NCBI RefSeq assembly: GCF_045862395.1
Contig: NZ_AP023087.1
Span: 1,612,001 to 1,676,000, forward strand
DNA from: Marinicellulosiphila megalodicopiae
GTDB lineage: Bacteria > Pseudomonadota > Gammaproteobacteria > Pseudomonadales > Natronospirillaceae
Reading direction: 5' to 3'
DNA length: 64,000 nucleotides
Shown: in pieces, positions 17,169-24,792 of the stretch
How positions within the stretch are numbered: position 1 is the stretch's first letter
Layout of the letters: each line of letters begins with the position of its first letter
The notes under the pieces: model-generated
Told to the model about the DNA's origin: nothing
The model's input: only the letters and a program-made list of their open reading frames with translations
The model's database searches: none
Position numbers and translations under genes: made by a program

Positions 17169-17495
17169 GTTTATGCAATTTAAATTTAGTTTCATCAGCC
17201 AAATCTAATTTCTCCATATTTTATACCTATTCAGAACAATGTGTCACTGCTCAGAAAGTGATTAAATTTTAACTGAATAGTTATCTTGTTATCAAATTGA
17301 TATTCTCTATACCTTCTACAATAAAATTGTAAATCATAATATTACATTGTTACTCAAATGCTTATAAGAAACTTTGATCAAATTAAATAAAACCAAAATT
17401 GAATACTTCACGTAAAAGCATATTCATAACTCCTAAATATTTGAATATTGGCAACTAAGTAAAAAACTTGTCAATATGCTTAGAGGTAAAAAAAT
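17169..17495. other. Intergenic, no gene seen
   Basis: About 330 AT-rich bases between urtE and the CIA30 gene. I see no ORF with a ribosome binding site and no clear repeat. It presumably carries the promoter for the next gene, which has AGAGGTAAAA before its ATG. Confidence 0.6.
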
Positions 17496-18092
17496 ATGCA
17501 TGCTTGGGTAGCAATATCAAAACTTTTTTTAATATTTATATTAATTATCATCAGTGGGGCGTCTTATGCTCAAAACAAATTTACAAATACCTTTGTTCTA
17601 AATTTTACAAATGATCTTAGTTTAGAAAGAAAAAATTGGTTGATTGTAAATGACAGTGTAATGGGTGGTTTAACAAACAGCGATATTGATTTGGAAGTTG
17701 GTAAATTAGTGTTTGCTGGGAAGTTGTCTTTAAAAAATAATGGTGGGTTTGCATCGGTCAGAAGGCGCTTGATTGATAACGAAACCAATCAAGCGGATTA
17801 TGTGAAACTGATTATTAAAGGTGACGGTCGAGCATATAAAATTCGTTTTAGGCTCAATGGTTATTTAGATGGTCTCGCTTATGAACAAACTATACAAACT
17901 AAATTAAATGTTGTTGATACCTATGTTTTACATGAAAAGGATTTTGAAGCGGTTTATCGCAGTCGAATATTTAACGGTGACGATGCGTTTGATCTTCAGG
18001 ACGCACTACAGTTTGAGATTATGTTGACTGACAAAAATGAGGGCGAATTTTATTTAGAATTAATTGAACTTAATTTTTTAACTAACAAATAA
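17496..18092 (+). CDS. Exported CIA30-domain protein
   Basis: 198 aa. A signal peptide (residues 1 to about 25, ending ASYAQ) is followed by a CIA30/NDUFAF1-type jelly-roll domain, recognised from NDSVMGGLTNSDI, GGFASVRRR and the closing LQFEIMLTDKNEGEFYLELIEL. Mitochondrial homologues help complex I assembly; the bacterial exported forms have no firm function. It stands alone between the urt operon and the convergent helicase gene. A periplasmic carbohydrate-binding-like role is possible but not shown. Confidence 0.85.
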   Translation: MHAWVAISKLFLIFILIIISGASYAQNKFTNTFVLNFTNDLSLERKNWLIVNDSVMGGLTNSDIDLEVGKLVFAGKLSLKNNGGFASVRRRLIDNETNQADYVKLIIKGDGRAYKIRFRLNGYLDGLAYEQTIQTKLNVVDTYVLHEKDFEAVYRSRIFNGDDAFDLQDALQFEIMLTDKNEGEFYLELIELNFLTNK

Positions 18093-18099
18093 ATCTAGG

Positions 18100-18147
18100 C
18101 AAACCTTCATTGAAAATAGACTTAACGTGATATTTATTGAAGGTTTG
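18100..18147. terminator. Long-loop inverted repeat between convergent genes
   Basis: CAAACCTTCA (18100-18109) and TGAAGGTTTG (18138-18147) are perfect 10-bp complements separated by 28 bases. Located between the CIA30 gene and the convergent rhlE stop. The T-run is weak, so bidirectional terminator activity is only a guess. Confidence 0.35.
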
Positions 18148-18185
18148 ACATAAATTTAAAATACAATTTTAAATATAGGTACACA

Positions 18186-19430
18186 TTATCGGCGAGGACG
18201 GCGACCTTTAGAATTGTCTGAGTATTTTTTCTTATGGCGTTTTTTATCTGATGCGTTTTTGTTGTTGTCTTCAAATGAATTTTGCCCAGGCTTTTTAGTT
18301 AAATCTAACTCGTAACCGGGTAAACATTCTTGAGGTAATTTACTGTCTAGTACTTTTTCAACGGCCTCTAATAACCATTCTTCACCACGGCTTAATAACG
18401 AGACAGCCAAACCTGTTTTGCCTGCGCGTCCTGTTCGGCCTATGCGGTGGATGTAATCTTCTGCTATATAAGGCAACTCAAAATTGATGACGTATTGTAA
18501 ATCGACTATGTCTAATCCACGTGCTGCGACATCGGTTGCTACTAATGCACGTGCGCTGCCTTCTTTAAATTGGGCTAATGCTTTGTTTCGTGCACCTTGA
18601 GTTTTGTCACCGTGAATCGACACGGCTTTGATGCCGTCTTTGCACATTTCTTTGGCTAACAAATCGGCGGTTTGTTTGGTGCGGGTAAAAATTAATACCT
18701 GTCGCCAATTTTTCATGCCGATTAAATGCGACGTTAATTCTCGTTTTCTGTCTTCATCCACTGTGTAAACAATTTGTTCAACTTCAGCTGCCGCAGCATT
18801 TCGCTCGCTCACTTCAATCAGTTTTGGATCATTTAATAATGTTTTACTCAAATCAAAAATTGCATCGTCAAAGGTGGCAGAGAATAATAATGTTTGGCGG
18901 TTTTTAGGGGCACGTTTGAGTATATTTTTGATTTCTGTTTGAAACCCCATGTCTAACATTCTGTCGGCCTCATCAAACACTAAATACTGTAAATCTTGTA
19001 ACGAAACAGACCCATTTTCAATGTGATCTAATAATCGACCCGGTGTGGCAACGAGTACTTGAGCGTCGTTTGCAATTTGTTTGGCCTGTGGTTTAATGCT
19101 GACGCCACCGTAGGCAAGGGCGATGTTTATTTGAGTAAACTGTGAGTAGTCTTCAAAACTTTTAAATACCTGTTGGGCAAGTTCACGAGTAGGGGTGAGC
19201 ACCAATACGCGTAATTTTTTATCAACGGATTGTTTTTTATCTAACAAACTTAATAACGGCAAAGCAAACGCTGCGGTTTTACCTGTGCCGGTTTGTGCAC
19301 CGGCCATAATGTCAGAGCCCGCAAGTATGGCAGGAATGGCTTGTTCTTGAATGGGGGTGGGGGTTTCGTAGCCAGATTGCGTGACGGCTTTTAATAGATT
19401 GGGGTTAGAAATTAATGATGAAAAGGTCAT
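18186..19430 (-). CDS. rhlE: DEAD-box RNA helicase, RhlE type
   Basis: An ATP-dependent RNA helicase involved in ribosome assembly and RNA turnover. Motifs in order: Q motif (TPTPIQEQAIPA), Walker A AQTGTGKTAA, PTRELAQQV, TPGRLLD, VFDEADRMLDMGFQ, SATF, then helicase C with VATDVAARGLDI and HRIGRTGRAGK. The basic low-complexity tail (KKRHKKKYSDNSKGRRPRR) likely binds RNA. 414 aa. RhlE is the best fit among DEAD-box subfamilies from motif style and length; SrmB or DbpA are less likely. Confidence 0.9.
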   Translation of the reverse strand: MTFSSLISNPNLLKAVTQSGYETPTPIQEQAIPAILAGSDIMAGAQTGTGKTAAFALPLLSLLDKKQSVDKKLRVLVLTPTRELAQQVFKSFEDYSQFTQINIALAYGGVSIKPQAKQIANDAQVLVATPGRLLDHIENGSVSLQDLQYLVFDEADRMLDMGFQTEIKNILKRAPKNRQTLLFSATFDDAIFDLSKTLLNDPKLIEVSERNAAAAEVEQIVYTVDEDRKRELTSHLIGMKNWRQVLIFTRTKQTADLLAKEMCKDGIKAVSIHGDKTQGARNKALAQFKEGSARALVATDVAARGLDIVDLQYVINFELPYIAEDYIHRIGRTGRAGKTGLAVSLLSRGEEWLLEAVEKVLDSKLPQECLPGYELDLTKKPGQNSFEDNNKNASDKKRHKKKYSDNSKGRRPRR

Positions 19431-19782
19431 GTAGTGTTTCGCTTGTATATAATGTGCGCATTATACCAGTTATTACTTAGTTTCCGAGTTTGGTTTTGTA
19501 GTCACTCAAAAGAAATGCATTTGTACTGGTATATGTATTTTATCGATATGTTATTTATACCGTTATGATATTTTCGGTTGGATTAAAAATGAAGGGTTAA
19601 AGAATTTGCAGGGTGAACAGCCACGCCCAAATAATCGAAAACTGCATCGTAACTTGTCCAGCATTTATGCAAGTAAACACTCATCTCGCAGATAGCAAAT
19701 AAAAGTGGGTGTCAGTTTAAAACCATCAGTTTAAAACCAAAAAGGCTAATCCTTTTGGTTAACAATGTAGAGTATATTCAAC

Positions 19783-20110
19783 CTGTAAGTTCCGGATTCA
19801 TTCGGAAAAAACAAACCACACTCTGTAAGTTCCGGATTCATTCGGAAAAAAACAAACCCAATCTTTTAAACCCACTATCAAAAACACCATCAAAACACAC
19901 TCGATAAATACGAGGAATATAAATAAAAAGTGAAAAAGGGTGATCCTTTTGGTTGACGATGTAGAGTATATTCAACCTGTAAGTTCCGGATTTATTCGGA
20001 AAAAATAAATCCAATCTTTTAAACCCCCTATCAAAAATACAATCAAAACACACTCGATAAATGTGAGGAATATAAATAAAAAGTAAAAAAGGGTGATCCT
20101 TTTGGTTGGA
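19783..20110. repeat. Tandem repeat array with palindromic cores
   Basis: CTGTAAGTTCCGGATTCATT begins at 19783, 19823 and 19977 (steps of 40 and 154 bp). The second and third units share about 150 bp, including AATCTTTTAAACCC, ACACACTCGATAAAT and GGGTGATCCTTTTGGTTG. Each contains the hairpin TTCCGGATT(C/T)ATTCGGAA. Confidence 0.85.
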
Positions 20111-20191
20111 TCGGGAACCAGAGTTGGGCTGTATTAATCAGTACTTATTACTTTTGTTATTATGCTTAATAGGCTTTAGATCAAAGCAACG

Positions 20192-20285
20192 ATCCAGGCA
20201 GATAATCCAGAGGGTTTGAAATTGAAGCGGGCGTGGGGTTGATATTGATATCAATGGAATTCATAAATGGATGTCACTTTAGGCT
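20192..20285. repeat. Dispersed 94-bp element, copy 1
   Basis: Runs from ATCCAGGCAGATAATCCAGA through GGGGTTGATATTGATATCAA to ATGGATGTCACTTTAGGC. Near-identical copies at 20441-20524 and 27766-27860. No coding content. Confidence 0.85.
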
Positions 20286-20440
20286 TTTCACTTTAGGCTT
20301 TTTTTTGGATCCGACCCCAATTTATCCTACTCCTGGTTCTCAAAAGTGGGTGTCACTCCTGGTTCCATAAGTGGATGTCACTTTAGGCTATAAGTGGATG
20401 TCACTTTAGGCTTATCTTCATTTTCAGCAGATTCACCCCA

Positions 20441-20524
20441 GATAATCCAGGGGTTTGAAATTGAAGCGGGCATGGGGTTGATATTGATATCAATGGAATT
20501 CATAAGTGGATGTCGCTTTAGGCT
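20441..20524. repeat. Dispersed 94-bp element, copy 2
   Basis: Lacks the first few bases of copy 1 and differs at a few positions (CAGGGG for CAGAGGG, GCATGG for GCGTGG, GTCGCTTT for GTCACTTT). It is followed by another TCACTTTAGGCTTA unit. Confidence 0.85.
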
Positions 20525-20757
20525 TATCACTTTAGGCTTAGAAACAAGGATGCTAACTTAGACGTTATGCACAAATTGGTTTTTGCTATTTTGGGTTGAG
20601 TTAATAAAGATAACAAAGCAATATAATAAAAAGCGGCTAAATTCCACATCACTTTTGAGTCGTTTAAAAATTGCAAATCGTATAAATTACTAACATTAAA
20701 ATAAAAAACGACTGCTATTATTAATGATAAGATTTTTTTAAATTTACAGGTTAATAC

Positions 20758-21432
20758 ATGAAATTATTATTTATATTTGGATTGGCACTCTTAAGTCAGT
20801 TTGCCCATGCAAAAATCAGCGTTGCAGTTGATGAAGGATATATCAATAACTCATTGGCAATGGATGATGATCTAATTGAGGCTTATCGGCGAGTGGGGGT
20901 TGAGGCCGAAGTTTTCGTACTGCCACCAGAACGTGCAATCGAGCGGACAATATCAGGTGCATTTCAAGCCCTTGATGCACGGTTGCTCAACCCACAATCT
21001 TTACCTGGATTAATTGCAATACCCGAACCCATATATAAAAGCCTGCATTTTCACATTTACTCACTAAATAACCTACCACCAATAAATAATTTTAAAGATC
21101 TAGAACAATACACAGTTGGGTATGCACGAAACCAAAAAATATTTGAACAAATTCTTATTGATCAGCCAAATTTAAATACCTATGAAGCAACTGATTATGC
21201 GAAATTGTACCGTGGGTTAGAATACGGGCGTGCAGATGTGGTATTTGTTTCAGAAGAAGCTATGAATGGCATTTGGACAGATGCGCAAATTCAAACTGTA
21301 TTTCAAATAAGTCCAGAGCCGATATTAACTGCAAATTTGTACCATCATATTCATCCTGATATCGCGTACTTGTTAGAGCCACTTACTAAAGTAATTAGAC
21401 AAATGAAGCTTGAAGGCTATTTTGGTGGGTAA
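20758..21432 (+). CDS. Exported solute-binding-like protein (SBP family 3 fold)
   Basis: 224 aa with a signal peptide (cleavage after FAHA, about residue 18). The rest resembles short periplasmic amino-acid-type binding proteins (SBP_bac_3): VAVDEGYINNS opening, RAIERTISGAFQALDARL, the hinge region LEQYTVGYARNQKIFEQIL and YRGLEYGRADVVFVSEEA. No transporter genes are adjacent. Such orphan proteins often act as sensors or are of unknown role. It stands alone among repeats. Confidence 0.65.
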   Translation: MKLLFIFGLALLSQFAHAKISVAVDEGYINNSLAMDDDLIEAYRRVGVEAEVFVLPPERAIERTISGAFQALDARLLNPQSLPGLIAIPEPIYKSLHFHIYSLNNLPPINNFKDLEQYTVGYARNQKIFEQILIDQPNLNTYEATDYAKLYRGLEYGRADVVFVSEEAMNGIWTDAQIQTVFQISPEPILTANLYHHIHPDIAYLLEPLTKVIRQMKLEGYFGG

Positions 21433-21737
21433 TTTTTTGCAGTTAGTGTTAGATTGATTAAAATTTATAATTGATATAAAAGTGGGTGTCACTTCAAAAT
21501 ATCACTTCAAATAGGTGTCATTTCAAAATACGCCGTTTGCTTAAAATGCAATCTACATCAAAATTTGCACTTAAATTAATCTGTGCAATGAACATTTCAA
21601 AAGTGTTTTGAGAATGAATATACTATTTTAAAATTATTGAAGAAAAAGTAGGCGAGGTGTATGGTGCGTTTGATGAGATCTATGCGCCAATGCGAAAAGC
21701 CTCGATGACTTACTTACCCGCTTAGGAGAAAGTTGAA
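21433..21737. other. Intergenic with AAAGTGGGTGTCACTT repeats and a gene relic
   Basis: At 21478-21535 are degenerate AAAGTGGGTGTCACTT units. From about 21640 to 21723 one frame reads EEKVGEVYGAFDEIYAPMRK and ends in TAG at 21723. It looks protein-like but has no start codon, so it may be a decayed 3' end of a gene. Confidence 0.5.
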
Positions 21738-21806
21738 ATGAATAAGCAAAATTCAAACAAGGAAACTGAATCTGTTGAATGTGTATTTCCTAAGGAGCGA
21801 TGCTGA
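21738..21806 (+). CDS. Short ORF, 22 aa, coupled to the dioxygenase gene
   Basis: ATG 21738 has AGGAGA nine bases upstream. It encodes a polar 22-residue peptide with two cysteines near its end (MNKQNSNK ... VECVFPKERC). Its TGA overlaps the probable ATG of the next gene (TGATG), so the two would be translationally coupled. It could be a leader peptide, a tiny partner protein, or chance. No family known to me. Confidence 0.4.
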   Translation: MNKQNSNKETESVECVFPKERC

Positions 21807-22501
21807 TGTATAGAAATGTACCAGGCTTATATTGTTTTCCCGACTTTTTTTCAAGTATCGAATGTAAATCAATACGAAACGATGCATTGGCCATTCATGG
21901 CAAGTTGCAAAATATGATAGGTTCGAGTCAAAAGAGTGAATCGACTTCTGTCCCGCAACCAGATTTAGTCAAAAGTAACCAACATAACCTAGCAAGTGAA
22001 CAGAAGTTCATTCGGGCTAGATTACTTGATAGCGACCAGCGCGAACTTAAGTGTGAATACTTTACCGAATACGGTGATCAAGGGCACGAGTTGGCGTATT
22101 TTCGGGGCAATGGAAATCTGCCTCAGTTTGCATTGCACATGCTGCCATCGATTCAACAGATGATCGATTCCTTAGAGAATGAAATAATTGTTGTAAAAAA
22201 ACAGTGGCGTTTGACGATGAACTTCTACAAGCAGGTCGAAGGCGCGGTGTCGGGCTTTGCGTTTCATGTGGATATTCCTGCAAATGGTGTTGTGACGATG
22301 ATTCTGAATATTCAACGCCAAGCCAATTTTCAGATTACAGATGGCAATAGAGTCGAGGATATAGTGTTGCCTGTCGGGGCGTTATTATTGCTAAGTGGCG
22401 AAAGCCGATATCAATGGAAGCATAGAGTGTTGGCATCACATAACCCTCAGTCTGCAAACGGTGAAATAGAGCGTATTTCTTTGGTTCTTGGTGTCCAGTA
22501 A
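21806..22501 (+). CDS. AlkB-like 2-oxoglutarate/Fe(II) dioxygenase
   Basis: 231 aa. The double-stranded beta-helix ligands can be placed: HVD (about H154, D156), H206 in WKHRV and the 2OG-binding R223 in ERISLVLG. GFAFHVDIPANGVV, LPVGALLLLSGESRYQWKHRV and the C-terminal RISL resemble AlkB-type enzymes. The substrate (alkylated nucleic acid, protein or small molecule) cannot be told from sequence. Start 21806 was chosen over 21800 because AAGGAG then has 8-9 bases of spacing. Confidence 0.68.
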   Translation: MYRNVPGLYCFPDFFSSIECKSIRNDALAIHGKLQNMIGSSQKSESTSVPQPDLVKSNQHNLASEQKFIRARLLDSDQRELKCEYFTEYGDQGHELAYFRGNGNLPQFALHMLPSIQQMIDSLENEIIVVKKQWRLTMNFYKQVEGAVSGFAFHVDIPANGVVTMILNIQRQANFQITDGNRVEDIVLPVGALLLLSGESRYQWKHRVLASHNPQSANGEIERISLVLGVQ

Positions 22502-22568
22502 TTATTATTGCACACACTATTAATGGGTCGCGTTCATCTACATAGACAACCAAATAGTGACATCCGCT

Positions 22569-23014
22569 TTAGTTGTTCAATTGCATCTTAGACACAACAA
22601 ATATTCCTAAACTTACAAACGCAACCACAACAAACATAACAAAGACGAGCACGAGCCAGTTAATCGAACCGCTTCGCGTGTCAGAAGTAGTGCCGACTCC
22701 GCTGGGTTTTTAGGATTGTAATAGGCTTTTGTTTTTTGGCCGGCTGGAAATTGTTGACTGAGTTGTTCTGCTTCTAATTTTGAATCAAAAATTTTAGGCA
22801 ACCCCGCATATAAGGTATTACCTGTGTAGTTTTGCCCTTTAACGCTATAACGGTAGTTTGTAGTAAGCTTGTAATCAGTGGTGTTGCTGTTAGCCATTGC
22901 ACTATTGGGGCTGTAGTAAAGCGCAGCTATGTTGTTATTTACAGCTGTGGCATCAATAGGTGTCCAGTTTTTACTTTTTAACAGGATTACGATACTCACA
23001 ATGGCTGTAAACAT
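22569..23014 (-). pseudogene. DUF3592-type membrane protein, frameshifted
   Basis: An N-terminal membrane segment, then YRYSVKGQNYTGNTLY and KTKAYYNPKNPAESALL match the DUF3592 pattern, but the frame then runs into a non-membrane tail (stop at 22613). In the next frame the expected C-terminal helix is present (SGSINWLVLVFVMFVVVAF ... SK), ending at TAA 22569-22571. One base missing near 22665-22685 explains it. The usual start region is also slightly short. Follows the outer-membrane gene on the same strand. Either a real mutation or a sequencing error. Confidence 0.65.
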
Positions 23015-23032
23015 GGCTAAACCGACGGTTTT

Positions 23033-23728
23033 TTAAAATGCGTATTTTAAACCTAAATCCATACCTGTCATGCTATCTTCAACTCGAATGTTAAATTCTA
23101 AATAGGGTTGAAAATGTTCAAAGTCCTCTAGGTAACCCATGAATTTAAATTTTAGTTTAGAATTTAATCGTTCATCTTGAATATTTCTTTGGCTGAATCC
23201 CAAAATTAAAAACCCATTTCTACGTACTTTTTTATCAACCATTACAAAGGTGGTTGATAAACCATATTCATAACCGGCTTTGAAATGATCGCCCATTAAT
23301 GATGGCATGATGCTCTCTATTTCTGGGTTTGAATTTCTCTCTAATACAGTGACCAAATCCGCGTAGGCGGATAGTTCTAATTCTTTACTACGATTAGATA
23401 AGAAATAAAAAATAATGGGTTTTCTTAAACCTAAACCTGCATTTAGTTCGGTTCTGCTTCCTAAATTATAAGATTCATTTTTAAAATCTAAATATCTTGA
23501 ATATTGACGGATACCTCCATGAGTATACACATTATTAAGCAGGAGATAATGGCCTTGAGCACTGATTCCAAAACCACCGGTTGTGGTCTGTGTATTAATA
23601 TATTGTCTGTCTACAACAAAACCAACATCCACAGAATTGAAATAGCGTTCCGTATAAAGGGAGGTGTTTTTAGTGGCTAAACCGAAGGAAGAAAGTGAAA
23701 CTAAAATAATAAATAGCAGTGTTTTCAT
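23033..23728 (-). CDS. Predicted outer-membrane beta-barrel protein
   Basis: 231 aa. Signal peptide (residues 1 to about 18), no internal hydrophobic helices, alternating beta-strand-like segments, and a terminal aromatic (GLKYAF) as in proteins inserted by the BAM complex. No named family recognised. The DUF3592-like gene follows 18 bp downstream on the same strand. Confidence 0.6.
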   Translation of the reverse strand: MKTLLFIILVSLSSFGLATKNTSLYTERYFNSVDVGFVVDRQYINTQTTTGGFGISAQGHYLLLNNVYTHGGIRQYSRYLDFKNESYNLGSRTELNAGLGLRKPIIFYFLSNRSKELELSAYADLVTVLERNSNPEIESIMPSLMGDHFKAGYEYGLSTTFVMVDKKVRRNGFLILGFSQRNIQDERLNSKLKFKFMGYLEDFEHFQPYLEFNIRVEDSMTGMDLGLKYAF

Positions 23729-23833
23729 TTTAACATTCTATGTAATTGTTTGATGTTATGTTAGCATTAATCAAACATTTAGACACTGAAATTTAAACGG
23801 TTTTATAATCTTAAAATGAATTTGGAGCATCAC

Positions 23834-24367
23834 GTGAAATTGTCAATATTTTTAATACCTATCCTGTTTTTAGCAAGCTGTTCATTTATTCCGGTGTCTA
23901 GTAGCCAACATTACAAAAGTGATGAAGTAAAAAGTGCTGAGTTTGCCACTATTACGACTGAGACCAGTTTCTCACAGAGAATCGATATCAGTGAAGCCAT
24001 GAGTAAAAAGTTAACACATTATGATGTCACGTTAGTAAAAAACCCCATAATCACTAAAATTAATGACATGCCTTACAAAAATAAAAATGGCAAAACCAAA
24101 GATGCATTTAAATCACGATTTAATTTAGACGTGCCTATTGGCGAAACGTCCATTACACATGCTAATAAAAATTATTATTTTGAATTGACAAAAGACCATG
24201 TGTACGTCGTGATGAATATTTATTACGACAGTTCGACAGGTATTTCAAGTTACACAAGTCGATCAACTACTTTTAGAACGAAATGGAAGTCACAATTTAT
24301 TGTATTCGATTTAACCGATAATAAGTTGGTGGATATCAGGGTTGTTCGTAGCAGTAGCGACATATAA
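23834..24367 (+). CDS. Lipoprotein of unknown function
   Basis: 177 aa. Lipobox LASC follows a hydrophobic stretch. Start GTG 23834 is preferred to the ATG at 23816 because GGAG (23824-23827) lies 6 bases before the GTG. The mature part is polar with a YYDSSTGISSYTSRSTTFR segment; no domain recognised. Monocistronic, divergent from the outer-membrane gene. Confidence 0.65.
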   Translation: MKLSIFLIPILFLASCSFIPVSSSQHYKSDEVKSAEFATITTETSFSQRIDISEAMSKKLTHYDVTLVKNPIITKINDMPYKNKNGKTKDAFKSRFNLDVPIGETSITHANKNYYFELTKDHVYVVMNIYYDSSTGISSYTSRSTTFRTKWKSQFIVFDLTDNKLVDIRVVRSSSDI

Positions 24368-24792
24368 TGGTTTTATTTAATATTTACATACTTTCGTTAT
24401 GCCGGAAAAGTCGGTAGAGCAAGTTATTGAGAGTATTAATAAAGATCACTTGGTTAAGTGGGGATAATTTGTTGTATTCTCTCTTAAAAATCAACTTAAA
24501 AACTGTCATTTTATGAGTGCTTCAACCTCATGGTTTGATATAAAATATCCATGGTTTGACTAAATATTAAGTGACGATATTGAGTCACTAACATGTACTT
24601 ATCAAACAAAAATTAATCTATTCAATTCGTCTTCCAGCCATTCCACTAATACATACATCATCATGCTTTTGTATAATATCTGTTAGCATCTTAAGGGTAT
24701 ACTGTTGTAAATACAGACAGAGTTCTCACTAATACTTTTCAAATTAATTATAATTAGCGCCTCATAATTAAATTATATTAAAAGGCATTAAT
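24368..24792. other. Intergenic, one doubtful 22-codon ORF
   Basis: About 420 bases. An ATG at 24399 opens MPEKSVEQVIESINKDHLVK and ends at 24467. It reads like a protein end but has no ribosome binding site and is probably a relic. No strong repeat seen. Confidence 0.45.

Larger units (their letters stand above)
19431..20757. other. Repeat-rich intergenic region without genes
   Basis: About 1.3 kb with no convincing coding sequence. It holds three family A palindromes in a tandem array (19783-20110), two copies of a dispersed element of about 90 bp (20192-20285 and 20441-20524), a GGATCCGACCCCAATTTATC element (about 20308) and at least five copies of the AAAGTGG(A/G)TGTCACTTT family. One apparent reverse ORF across 19838-20053 is only the tandem repeat read through. 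Confidence 0.8.

Noticed and set aside
19838..20053. 71-codon ORF on the - strand
   Set aside because: It is only the 154-bp tandem repeat read through; the same peptide pattern recurs twice inside it.
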